Assembly (NCBI GenBank): GCA_033794685.1
Contig: JARAYZ010000004.1
Origin: Lentzea sp033794685
GTDB lineage: Bacteria; Actinomycetota; Actinomycetes; Mycobacteriales; Pseudonocardiaceae
Reading direction: 5' to 3' (one strand)
DNA length: 64,000 nucleotides
How positions within the stretch are numbered: position 1 is the stretch's first letter; each line of letters begins with the position of its first letter. Of this stretch, positions 1 through 8,835 are shown one piece after another. The notes beneath the pieces are model-generated. The model searched no databases. It saw only the letters and a list, made by a program, of their open reading frames with translations, and was not told the origin of the DNA. A program made the translations under genes and the position numbers.

Positions 1-32
1 TTGTCGAGGATTCCCACTGCTGCCAGAACCTT

Positions 33-1229
<1,197 letters not shown>

Positions 1230-1239
1230 GCCGATCTCC

Positions 1240-2385
1240 TTACAGGCCCAGGTCGCGGCCGATGAGTTCCTTCATGATCTCGTTGGACCCCGCCCAGATC
1301 TTCGTGACGCGGGCGTCCATCCACGCGCGGGCGACGCGGTACTCGGTCATGTAGCCGTAGCCACCGTGCAGCTGCACGCAGGCGTCGATGACCTCGTTCT
1401 CGATGTCGGCGCTCCAGTACTTCGCCTGCGCCGCCTCGACCGAGCTCAGTTCGCCGCGAACGTGCTGCATGGTCAGCGTGTCGATGAACGCCTGCGAGAC
1501 GTCCAGCTTCGTGCGCAGCTCGGCGAGCAGGAACTTGTTGTGCTGGAACTTGCCGATCGCCTGGCCGAACGCCTTGCGCTCCTTGACGTACTCCAGCGTC
1601 TCCTCGAAGACGCCCTGCGCGTGCGCCAGGTTCGAGATGGCGCCACCGATCCGCTCCTGCGGCAGGCGTTCCATCATGTAGATGAAGCCCTGGCCCTCCT
1701 CGCCGATGACGTGCTCCTGGCTCAGGCGCACGTCGGAGAAGAAGAGCTCCGCGGTGTCGGACGGGTGCTGGCCGACCTTGTCGAGCTTGCGGCCGCGCTC
1801 GAAGCCGGGCATGCCGTTCTCGACGGCGAACAGCGTGATGCCGCGCGCGCCCTTGGACGGGTCGGTGCGGGCCGCGACGACGATCATGTCGGCGGTGTAG
1901 CCGTTGGTGATGAACGTCTTGGAGCCGTTGAGGATCCAGTCGTCACCGTCGCGCACGGCGTTGGTCTTCAGCGCGGCGAGGTCGGAGCCGCCGGACGGCT
2001 CGGTCATCGCGATGCCGGTCTTGATCTCGCCGGTGCACATGCCGGGCAGCCAGCGCTGCTTCTGCGACTCGGTGCACAGGTCGACGAGGTAGGGCGCCAC
2101 GACGTCGCCGTGGATGCCGAGCGACGACGCGACCGCGGCGTTGACGCGGCACAGCTCCTCGGCGAAGACGGTGTTGAAGCGGTAGTCGTTCGCGCCGCTG
2201 CCGCCGTACTCCTCCGGGATCTCCAGACCCAGCAGGCCCTGACGCCCGGCCTCCAGCCACACGTCCCGGTCGATCACCCGCTGCTCGATGAACTTCTCGA
2301 CGTTCGGGGTGATCGTGCGCTCGACGAACGCCTTCGCCGACTCCCGGAACGCGACGTGATCCTCGTTGAACAGCGTCCGCTGCAC
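1240..2385 (-). CDS. Acyl-CoA dehydrogenase, long-chain/isovaleryl-like type
   Basis: FAD-dependent acyl-CoA dehydrogenase of 381 residues from a GTG start at 2385, chosen because GGAGGT sits five bases upstream (2391-2396). An open frame continues to 2712 but runs through the operator region. The usual C-terminal catalytic YEGT is replaced by WAGSNEIMKELI, while the segment YMMERLPQER matches the long-chain and isovaleryl enzymes, in which the catalytic Glu lies on that earlier helix. It therefore most likely oxidises long or branched acyl-CoA, producing enoyl-CoA. It is divergent from the TetR gene and followed by the thiolase. Two inverted repeats (2400-2434) lie directly upstream. Confidence 0.92.
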   Translation of the reverse strand: MQRTLFNEDHVAFRESAKAFVERTITPNVEKFIEQRVIDRDVWLEAGRQGLLGLEIPEEYGGSGANDYRFNTVFAEELCRVNAAVASSLGIHGDVVAPYLVDLCTESQKQRWLPGMCTGEIKTGIAMTEPSGGSDLAALKTNAVRDGDDWILNGSKTFITNGYTADMIVVAARTDPSKGARGITLFAVENGMPGFERGRKLDKVGQHPSDTAELFFSDVRLSQEHVIGEEGQGFIYMMERLPQERIGGAISNLAHAQGVFEETLEYVKERKAFGQAIGKFQHNKFLLAELRTKLDVSQAFIDTLTMQHVRGELSSVEAAQAKYWSADIENEVIDACVQLHGGYGYMTEYRVARAWMDARVTKIWAGSNEIMKELIGRDLGL

Positions 2386-2399
2386 GACTAACCTCCATA

Positions 2400-2434
2400 C
2401 TAAGCGGTTGCTTAGCGCTAAGCGCACGCTTAGC
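2400..2434. promoter_or_regulatory. Two tandem TetR-type operators
   Basis: Two adjacent perfect dyads lie between the divergent dehydrogenase and tetR genes: CTAAGC-GGTT-GCTTAG at 2400-2415 and GCTAAGC-GCAC-GCTTAGC at 2417-2434. The same half-site recurs at 4397-4412 before the carboxylase gene. Position and symmetry suggest that they bind the TetR protein encoded at 2479; this is inferred, not shown. Confidence 0.75.
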
Positions 2435-2478
2435 GTGCAGTACGATCCATCACCTGTCAACACGCTGGGAGCCACCCG

Positions 2479-3099
2479 ATGACGACGACCGGACTGGACG
2501 GGTTCGCGCTGCTCGACAAGACGTGGAGCACGGTCACGCCCGAGGCCGCCCGCCGGATGCTCATCGCGGCCGTCCAGGCGTTCGCAGGCAAGGGATATCA
2601 CGCCACGACGACCCGGGACATCGCCTCGTTGGCCGGAATGTCGCCCGCGGCGGTGTACATCCACTACCGGTCCAAAGAGGAACTTCTCTTCAACATCTCG
2701 CTCGTCGGCCACGAGACGTCACTGGCGCTGCTGTCGAGCATCGAGGGCGACGGGGCGGTGCAGCGGCTGAAGAACGCGGTGGCGGCGTTCGCGGGCTGGC
2801 ACGCGGAGTTCCACACGACGGCGCGGGTGGTGCAGTACGAACTGGGCGCGCTCTCTCCCGAACACCACGAGCAGGTGGCGGAGCTGCGCCGGCAGATCGA
2901 GCAGCGGATGCGGTCCTACATCGCGGACGGCGTGGAGGAGGGCGCGTTCGACGTTCCCGACCTCAAGGGCGCGACCCTGGCCGTGCTGTCGCTGTGCATC
3001 GACGTCGCGCGCTGGTACCAGCCGAGCGGGAAGCGGACTCCGGACGAGATCGGCGCGATGTACGCCGACCTCGTCCTGCGGATGGTCCGGCCTAACTGA
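2479..3099 (+). CDS. TetR-family transcriptional regulator of the acyl-CoA module
   Basis: A 206-residue one-domain repressor. The N-terminal helix-turn-helix is clear around residues 40-70 (TTTRDIASLAGMSPAAVYIHY followed by SKEELL), and the rest is the helical ligand-binding half. It is divergent from the acyl-CoA dehydrogenase/thiolase genes with two dyads between them, and a third copy of the dyad stands before the single-chain carboxylase, so it probably controls all three catabolic genes. An acyl-CoA ligand is likely from context. Its stop overlaps the end of the convergent GlsB-like gene by eight bases. Confidence 0.93.
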   Translation: MTTTGLDGFALLDKTWSTVTPEAARRMLIAAVQAFAGKGYHATTTRDIASLAGMSPAAVYIHYRSKEELLFNISLVGHETSLALLSSIEGDGAVQRLKNAVAAFAGWHAEFHTTARVVQYELGALSPEHHEQVAELRRQIEQRMRSYIADGVEEGAFDVPDLKGATLAVLSLCIDVARWYQPSGKRTPDEIGAMYADLVLRMVRPN

Positions 3100-3364
3100 C
3101 CGACTTGCGGCCGTACATCCCGGCCACGACCGAGACGCCGATCGCGGCGACCACGATCTGCACGATCAGCTCGATCCAGTCGATGCCGGGCGTGTCCTGC
3201 ACGCCGAGCAGGCGCGCGATCCACGTGCCGATGAACGCGGCCACGATGCCGACGATGATCGTCAGCCAGATCGGGATGCTCTGCTTGCCCGGCGCGAACA
3301 GCCGGCCGAGCACGCCCAGGATCAGACCGATGACGAGCGCACCGATGATGCTGCCGATGCCCAT
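3092..3364 (-). CDS. GlsB/YeaQ/YmgE-family small membrane protein
   Basis: A 90-residue integral membrane protein with three hydrophobic segments (about 1-22, 30-52, 60-82) and the Gly-rich pattern of the transglycosylase-associated/GlsB family (IIGALVIGLILGVLGRLFAPG, then a second Gly-rich helix). The family is linked to general stress and acid response in other bacteria, but its biochemical role is unsettled. A GGAGGAGG-like ribosome site precedes the ATG. It is convergent with tetR, overlapping it by eight bases, and probably monocistronic. Confidence 0.88.
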   Translation of the reverse strand: MGIGSIIGALVIGLILGVLGRLFAPGKQSIPIWLTIIVGIVAAFIGTWIARLLGVQDTPGIDWIELIVQIVVAAIGVSVVAGMYGRKSVS

Positions 3365-3463
3365 GACCGCCTCCTCCGCGATGATTTCGGAACTAGGCCG
3401 AGATCATCCCTTCAGCGGACGGATCGTGCAGCACGAGGCGTAGCGCGTTCGACCGTTCGGGGT

Positions 3464-4243
3464 CTACCAGCGGCTGCCGGAGACCTGCGCCATCCACTGG
3501 TTGATCGTCGCGGACCAGTCCGTGCCGACGGCCTGCTGGTGCGACACGGCGAACCGGCCGTACGCGTCGCCGCCCGCGCGGAGCAGTCCGGCGCGCTTGT
3601 CGGCCTCCAGGATCACGTGCAGCTCACCCGGCGTCGTGACGAAGGTCAGCTCGACCTGCTTGACGCGGCCCGCGAACTGCGGCGGCGGGTAGAACTCGAT
3701 CTCCTGGTAGAACGGCAGCTGCTGCGGCACGCCGTGGATGCGGCCCTTCTCGTTGTCCGCCTTGGTGAAGCGGAAGCCCATGTGCCCGAATGCCTGGAGC
3801 ACGGCGTCCTGCGACGGCAGCGGGTGCACCCAGATCGGGTCGAGGTCACCGGGGTCGACGGCGCCGCGGACCTCCAGTTCGGTGCGCAGGCCGAGCTGCA
3901 TGCCGTTGAGCTGCATGCCGCCCACGACGTTGAGCGGGCACTCGAACGGCACCGGGACCTGGAACGGCAGCGAGATGTTCTGGTGCGGCTGGGCCATGAT
4001 GCGCTGGCCCACGGAGAACTTGTGGAACTCCATGTTGGTGTTGTACTCGTTGTCGCCGCTCTCGACCTCGACGCGGGTGAGCAGCGCGAGCGTGACGTGG
4101 TCGATCTCGGCCGGGTGATCGCCGCCGGCGATGCGCACCTCGCCGGACAGCACCTCGCCGGGCCTGACGTTGGGATTGGTCAGGACCGTGTCGACAGTCG
4201 GCCCGCCCACGCCGAACGCGCGCATCATCCTCTTGAACACCAC
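3464..4243 (-). CDS. Spo0M-like sporulation-control protein
   Basis: A 259-residue soluble protein of the Spo0M (SpoOM) family, which has an arrestin-like beta-sandwich; the N-terminal strand region contains the family pattern DTVLTNPNVRPGEVLSGEVRI. The GTG start at 4243 is preferred to the frame opening at 4393 because AGGAGG lies five bases before it. In Bacillus the protein affects sporulation control; in actinobacteria the role is not established. It is divergent from the acyl-CoA carboxylase gene, and the 179-base gap holds the promoters of both. Confidence 0.85.
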   Translation of the reverse strand: MVFKRMMRAFGVGGPTVDTVLTNPNVRPGEVLSGEVRIAGGDHPAEIDHVTLALLTRVEVESGDNEYNTNMEFHKFSVGQRIMAQPHQNISLPFQVPVPFECPLNVVGGMQLNGMQLGLRTELEVRGAVDPGDLDPIWVHPLPSQDAVLQAFGHMGFRFTKADNEKGRIHGVPQQLPFYQEIEFYPPPQFAGRVKQVELTFVTTPGELHVILEADKRAGLLRAGGDAYGRFAVSHQQAVGTDWSATINQWMAQVSGSRW

Positions 4244-4396
4244 TGCGGCCTCCTGAAGCCCTTGCATGTTTGCGGGGAGTCTGCCAACTGGATCGCCCGT
4301 TTGCGGCGAAGTGTTCCGTTGACGCCTCAGTACCCCGATCGGTTCCGTATGGACTTCCGTTGACTTCAGATGGCAACATGCGACCGCCGTCACATA

Positions 4397-4412
4397 CTAA
4401 GCGGTCGCTCAG
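4397..4412. promoter_or_regulatory. TetR-type operator before the acyl-CoA carboxylase
   Basis: CTAAGC-GGTC-GCTCAG matches the first dyad at 2400-2415 with two changes and shares the flanking CATA. It abuts the AGGAGG ribosome site (4411-4416) of the carboxylase. A bound repressor here would lie at the transcript start, which supports one regulon for both loci. Confidence 0.7.
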
Positions 4413-4422
4413 GAGGTTTCCC

Positions 4423-7400
4423 GTGCTTCTCGTCGCCAACCGGGGTGAGGTGGCTGTCCGCGTTCTGCGTGCGGCTGCTGACCTGGGGATTCGTACCGTG
4501 GCGGTGTACGCGGAGGACGACGCTTCCTCGCTCCACGTGACCCTCGCGGACCGGACTGTGGCGCTGCACGGGCCCTCTCCGTACCTCGACGTCGATCAAC
4601 TGCTGGACGCGGCGCAGGGGTGCGTCGCGGTGCATCCGGGGTGGGGATTCCTGTCCGAGAACGCCGAGTTCGCTCGGGCGTGTTCCGCGCGCGGCCTGGC
4701 CTTCGTCGGGCCGTCCGCTGACGTTCTGGAACTGCTCGGTGACAAGCGGCGAGCACGGGACTTGGCCGCGTCACTGGGGATTCCGGTGCTGGACGCGGAA
4801 CCCGGCTCGTACCCCGTGATGGTCAAGGCGGTCGCCGGGGGTGGTGGCAAGGGCATGCGCGCCGTGCTGCGCGCGGAGGACCTCGACAGCGCGGTCGAGG
4901 CGTGCCGGGCGGAGGCGCTGGCGGCGTTCGGGACCGGCGACGTCTACCTCGAACGCCTGATGCTCTCCGCCCGGCACATCGAGGTGCAGCTCGTCGGCAC
5001 GACGGTGATCGGCGACCGCGACTGCTCGCTGCAGCTGCGGCACCAGAAGGTCGTGGAGATCGCGCCCGCTCCCCTGCTGGACCCGGTGCTGCGCAAGGCC
5101 CTGCACGCGGCGGCCGTGGCGATCGCGTCCGCTGTGGACTACCGGGGCGTCGGGACGGTGGAGTTCCTGGTGTCCGGGGACTCGTTCGCGTTCCTGGAGG
5201 TCAACCCGCGGCTGCAGGTCGAGCACACGGTGACCGAGATGGTGTCCGGAGTGGACCTCGTGCGCACCCAGCTGCTGCTCGCGTGGGGCGGCGACGTCGA
5301 CTACACGCCCCACGACCGCGGCGCCGCCGTGCAGGCGCGCCTGAACCAGACCTCAGGTGGCGTGCTGTCGTCGTTCGCGCCGCCGTCCGGGCCTGGCGTC
5401 CGCGTCGACACGCACGGGTACGTCGGTTACCGGGTCGGCACGCGGTACGACGGCCTGCTGGCGAAGCTCGTGGTGCACGGCGAGGACCTGGACGTCGCCC
5501 TGAACCGGGCCCGGCGCGCGTTGGGCGAGTTCCGCGTCGAGGGCGTGTCCACGAACCTGGAGTTCCTGCGAGGGCTGTTGGCTCGCGACGTCGTCGGCGC
5601 CACGACCGACTTCATCGTGGAGGAACCGGTGTCGGGCATGCGGGCTCCGCTGGCCGGCACGGTCGTCGCCGTCGACGCGGACTCCGTCGTGCTGGAAGCG
5701 ATGAAGATGCAGCACGTCGTGCGGGTGTCCGGCGAGGTGCTGGTGTCGGTGGGCGACACCGTGTCCGAGGGCCAGGTGCTGGCGTCCGGTGCCGGTGAGT
5801 CCGCTGAGGACGTTTCTGTCGCGGACCTCGAACACGTGCGCCCGGACCTGGCGGAAGCACTGGTGCGCCACGACTTCGAACGTCCCGACGCCGCTGCTCG
5901 GCGGCACGCCCGCGGCGGCCGGACCGCACGCGAGAACATCGCGGATCTCTGCACCGACTTCGTCGAGTACGGCGGCCTCGCGATCGCCGCACAGCGCCGA
6001 CGCCGGTCTCTAGAGGACCTGATCGAACGCACACCCGCTGACGGCCTGGTGGCGGGCATCGGCGTGGTCAACGGCTCGCGGGTCGTGGCGATGTCCTACG
6101 ACTACGCGGTGCTCGCCGGCACGCAGGGCCTGCGCAACCACCAGAAGAAGGACCGTCTCTTCGCGCTGGCGCGGCAGGAGAACCTGCCGGTGGTGCTGTT
6201 CGCCGAGGGTGGTGGCGGACGGCCGGGCGACACCGACCACAGCATGGTCAGCGGCCTCGACTGCGGCTCGTTCCACGCGTTCGCGCAGCTCAGCGGGCAG
6301 GTGCCGTTGATCGGCGTGGTGGCGGGGCGGTGCTTCGCGGGCAACGCGGTGCTGCTGGGCACGTGCGACGTGATCATCGCGGTCGAGGGCGCGAACATCG
6401 GCATGGGCGGCCCGGCGATGATCGAGGGTGGCGGGCTCGGGGTGTTCCGGCCGGAGGACATCGGGCCGTTGGACGTGCAGGTGCCCAACGGCGTGGTGGA
6501 CATCGCGGTCGGTTCCGAAGAAGAGGCGGTGGCCGTCGCCAAGAAGTACCTCTCGTACTTCCAGGCTCCCGCAGGCGTCCCCCACGCGAGCGCGCAGCCT
6601 TCGCCCGCGCCGCTGGGGGGACCCCTGGAATCAATTATCCCAGACAGCACCGACAATTCCTGGGCCTGCGAGGACCAGCGCCTCCTCCGCCACACCATCC
6701 CCGAGAACCGCCTCCGCGCCTACGACATCCGCTCCCTCATCACGACCCTCGCCGACACCGGCAGCGTCCTCGAACTGCGCGAAGGCTTCGGCAAGGCCAT
6801 CGTCACCGCCCTGGTCCGCGTCGAAGGCCGTCCGATCGCGCTGATCGCCAACGACCCCAAGGTCAACGGCGGTGCCATCGACGCCGACGCCGCGGACAAG
6901 TGCGCCCGCTTCCTCCAGCTCGCCGACGCGTTCGACATCCCGGTCGTCTCCCTCACCGACACCCCGGGGTTCATGGTCGGCCCGGACGCCGAACGCACCG
7001 CCACCGTCCGCCACCTGACCCGCATGGTCGTGACGGGCGCGAACCTCACCGTCCCCTTCGGACTCGTCGTCCTGCGCAAGGCGTACGGCCTCGGCGCCCA
7101 GGCCATGGCGGGCGGAAGCCTGAAAGTCCCGCAGTTCGCCGTCTCCTGGCCCACCGGCGAGTTCGGCCCGATGGGCCTCGAAGGCGCCATCAAACTCGGC
7201 TTCAAGAAAGAGCTCGACGCCATCGCGGACCCCGAAGAGCGCAAGCGGCGCTACGACGAGATGGTCGCGATGGCGTACGAGCACGGCAAAGCCCTCAACG
7301 TCGCCTCGGTCTTCGAGATCGACGACGTGATCGACCCGGCCGACACGCGCCGCTGGATCGCCACGGCGCTGGCCCCCTCGACTTCCCGCTCTCCCGGGAA

Positions 7401-7428
7401 GAAACGCCCGTTCATCGACACGTGGTGA
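4423..7428 (+). CDS. Single-chain biotin-dependent acyl-CoA carboxylase
   Basis: One polypeptide of 1001 residues carries all carboxylase parts: biotin carboxylase (about 1-400, ATP-grasp loop AVAGGGGKGM near 135-145), biotinyl domain (about 405-455, biotinylated Lys428 in EAMKMQH) and a two-lobed carboxyltransferase (about 490-1001). Single-chain acyl-CoA carboxylases of this kind, such as the mycobacterial long-chain enzyme, carboxylate the alpha carbon of acyl-CoA. The GTG start at 4423 follows AGGAGG and a TetR-type dyad. A Pro/Ala-rich linker (residues about 715-735), encoded by a hairpin-forming segment, separates the carboxyltransferase lobes. Substrate length is not readable; the long-chain-type dehydrogenase in the same putative regulon hints at long acyl chains. 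The transporter follows after 10 bases. Confidence 0.9.
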   Translation: MLLVANRGEVAVRVLRAAADLGIRTVAVYAEDDASSLHVTLADRTVALHGPSPYLDVDQLLDAAQGCVAVHPGWGFLSENAEFARACSARGLAFVGPSADVLELLGDKRRARDLAASLGIPVLDAEPGSYPVMVKAVAGGGGKGMRAVLRAEDLDSAVEACRAEALAAFGTGDVYLERLMLSARHIEVQLVGTTVIGDRDCSLQLRHQKVVEIAPAPLLDPVLRKALHAAAVAIASAVDYRGVGTVEFLVSGDSFAFLEVNPRLQVEHTVTEMVSGVDLVRTQLLLAWGGDVDYTPHDRGAAVQARLNQTSGGVLSSFAPPSGPGVRVDTHGYVGYRVGTRYDGLLAKLVVHGEDLDVALNRARRALGEFRVEGVSTNLEFLRGLLARDVVGATTDFIVEEPVSGMRAPLAGTVVAVDADSVVLEAMKMQHVVRVSGEVLVSVGDTVSEGQVLASGAGESAEDVSVADLEHVRPDLAEALVRHDFERPDAAARRHARGGRTARENIADLCTDFVEYGGLAIAAQRRRRSLEDLIERTPADGLVAGIGVVNGSRVVAMSYDYAVLAGTQGLRNHQKKDRLFALARQENLPVVLFAEGGGGRPGDTDHSMVSGLDCGSFHAFAQLSGQVPLIGVVAGRCFAGNAVLLGTCDVIIAVEGANIGMGGPAMIEGGGLGVFRPEDIGPLDVQVPNGVVDIAVGSEEEAVAVAKKYLSYFQAPAGVPHASAQPSPAPLGGPLESIIPDSTDNSWACEDQRLLRHTIPENRLRAYDIRSLITTLADTGSVLELREGFGKAIVTALVRVEGRPIALIANDPKVNGGAIDADAADKCARFLQLADAFDIPVVSLTDTPGFMVGPDAERTATVRHLTRMVVTGANLTVPFGLVVLRKAYGLGAQAMAGGSLKVPQFAVSWPTGEFGPMGLEGAIKLGFKKELDAIADPEERKRRYDEMVAMAYEHGKALNVASVFEIDDVIDPADTRRWIATALAPSTSRSPGKKRPFIDTW
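6570..6622. repeat. Hairpin/REP-like segment inside the carboxylase gene
   Basis: GTCCCCC at 6577-6583 pairs with GGGGGAC at 6616-6622, with GC-rich partly pairing bases between. It is read in frame as a Pro/Ala/Gly linker between the carboxyltransferase lobes. The first 14 bases, CGCAGGCGTCCCCC, recur exactly at 42999-43012 in a non-coding stretch, which suggests a dispersed repeat family. Confidence 0.45.
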
Positions 7429-7438
7429 AGGAGAATCC

Positions 7439-8740
7439 GTGGTCAGCGTCGCCCCTGCGGAACAGAAGACCTTACGCCGGCTGATGGCAGCCGGACTCGT
7501 CGGTTCGAGTCTCGAGTGGTACGACTTCTTCATCTACGCGACAGCCGCGGCCCTGGTGTTCCCCAAGTTGTTCTTCCCCGAGGCGACGCCGATCGTGGCG
7601 TTGCTTCTGTCGTTCAGCACGTTCTGGGCGGGCTTCATCGCACGCCCGATCGGCGGCCTGGTGTTCGGGCACGTCGGCGACAAGGTCGGCCGCAAACCGG
7701 CACTCGTCATCTGCCTCGCGCTGATGGCGGGCGCCACGTTCCTCATCGGCCTGCTGCCGACGACGGCGACCATCGGCGTCGGCGCGCCCGTGCTGCTGGT
7801 GCTGCTGCGGTTCCTGCAGGGCATCGCCGTCGGCGGGCAGTGGGGCGGCGTGGTCCTGCTGCTCACCGAGTCCGCGGGACCTCGCAAGAGGGGTTTCGCG
7901 GGCACGTTCGGGCAGGCCGGCGTGCCGATCGGTGTGCTGCTGGGCAACATCGCCTTCATCAGCGCCACGACCTCTCTCTCGCCCGAGGCGTTCGCGTCGT
8001 GGGGCTGGCGTGTGCCGTTCCTGGCGAGCGCGCTCCTCTTCCCCGTGGTGCTGTTCATTCAGCTCAAGGTCGAGGACAGCCCGGTCTTCAAGGAGATGCA
8101 GCAACGCCGTGCGGACGCACCGGCCGTGAAGCACGCACCGCTGAAGGAGGCCCTCCGGACGCACCGCAAGCCGATCCTGCTCGGGGCGGGCCTGATGTTC
8201 GCGTCCAACGCGATCTTCTACGTGTCGATCGCGGGCGTCCTGTCCTACGCGACCACCACGCTCGGCCTCAGCCGAGAGTCGGTGCTGGTCGTGAGCTTGC
8301 TGTCCTCTCTCGTGAGCATCCCGGTGATCCTCTACGCCGGGCACCTCTCGGACCGCATGGGACGCCGTCCGCTGATCATCGCGGGCACCGTCGGCCTGAT
8401 CGTGTGGGCGTTCCCGTACTTCCTGCTCGTGGACACGGGCTCGCTGCTGTTGCTGTTCGTCGCGAACACGGTCGGAGGCATCGCGTCCTCTCTCGTGTAC
8501 GGGCCGATCGCCGCCTACCTGGGTGAACTGTTCGAGGCGCACGTCCGGTATTCGGGTGCCTCTCTCGCGTACCAACTGGCGTCGATCCTGGTCAGCGGCG
8601 GCACGCCGTTCGTGATGACGGCTCTGCTGGGCGCGACCGGGACGTCGATGTCGGTGTCGGCGTTCTTGCTGGTCATGGGGCTGTGCACGCTCGTGTCGGT
8701 GATCAAGCTGCCGGAGACGCACCAGCCGGAACGGGCCTGA
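7439..8740 (+). CDS. MFS transporter, metabolite:H+ symporter (MHS) type
   Basis: A 433-residue, 12-helix major-facilitator protein. The N-terminus SLEWYDFFIYATAAAL and loop GHVGDKVGRKPAL are typical of the MHS group, which takes up organic acids, osmolytes and dicarboxylates with protons. The GTG start at 7439 follows AAGGAG, 10 bases after the carboxylase stop, so both are probably cotranscribed. The substrate is presumably an acid feeding the acyl-CoA module. A strong terminator hairpin lies just after the stop. Confidence 0.9.
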   Translation: MVSVAPAEQKTLRRLMAAGLVGSSLEWYDFFIYATAAALVFPKLFFPEATPIVALLLSFSTFWAGFIARPIGGLVFGHVGDKVGRKPALVICLALMAGATFLIGLLPTTATIGVGAPVLLVLLRFLQGIAVGGQWGGVVLLLTESAGPRKRGFAGTFGQAGVPIGVLLGNIAFISATTSLSPEAFASWGWRVPFLASALLFPVVLFIQLKVEDSPVFKEMQQRRADAPAVKHAPLKEALRTHRKPILLGAGLMFASNAIFYVSIAGVLSYATTTLGLSRESVLVVSLLSSLVSIPVILYAGHLSDRMGRRPLIIAGTVGLIVWAFPYFLLVDTGSLLLLFVANTVGGIASSLVYGPIAAYLGELFEAHVRYSGASLAYQLASILVSGGTPFVMTALLGATGTSMSVSAFLLVMGLCTLVSVIKLPETHQPERA

Positions 8741-8747
8741 TCAGAGG

Positions 8748-8788
8748 CTGTGAAGGCCCGGCCGGAGGGACAAATCGGGCCTTCACAG
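8748..8788 (+). terminator. Terminator after the carboxylase/transporter operon
   Basis: A perfect 13-bp stem, CTGTGAAGGCCCG (8748-8760) with CGGGCCTTCACAG (8776-8788), and a 15-base loop. It starts seven bases after the transporter stop. There is no T-tract, as is common in actinobacteria. Confidence 0.75.
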
Positions 8789-8835
8789 TCAAGACCTCTG
8801 CGGAACCTGGAGCCGATGCCGTACGTTGGCGCGTC

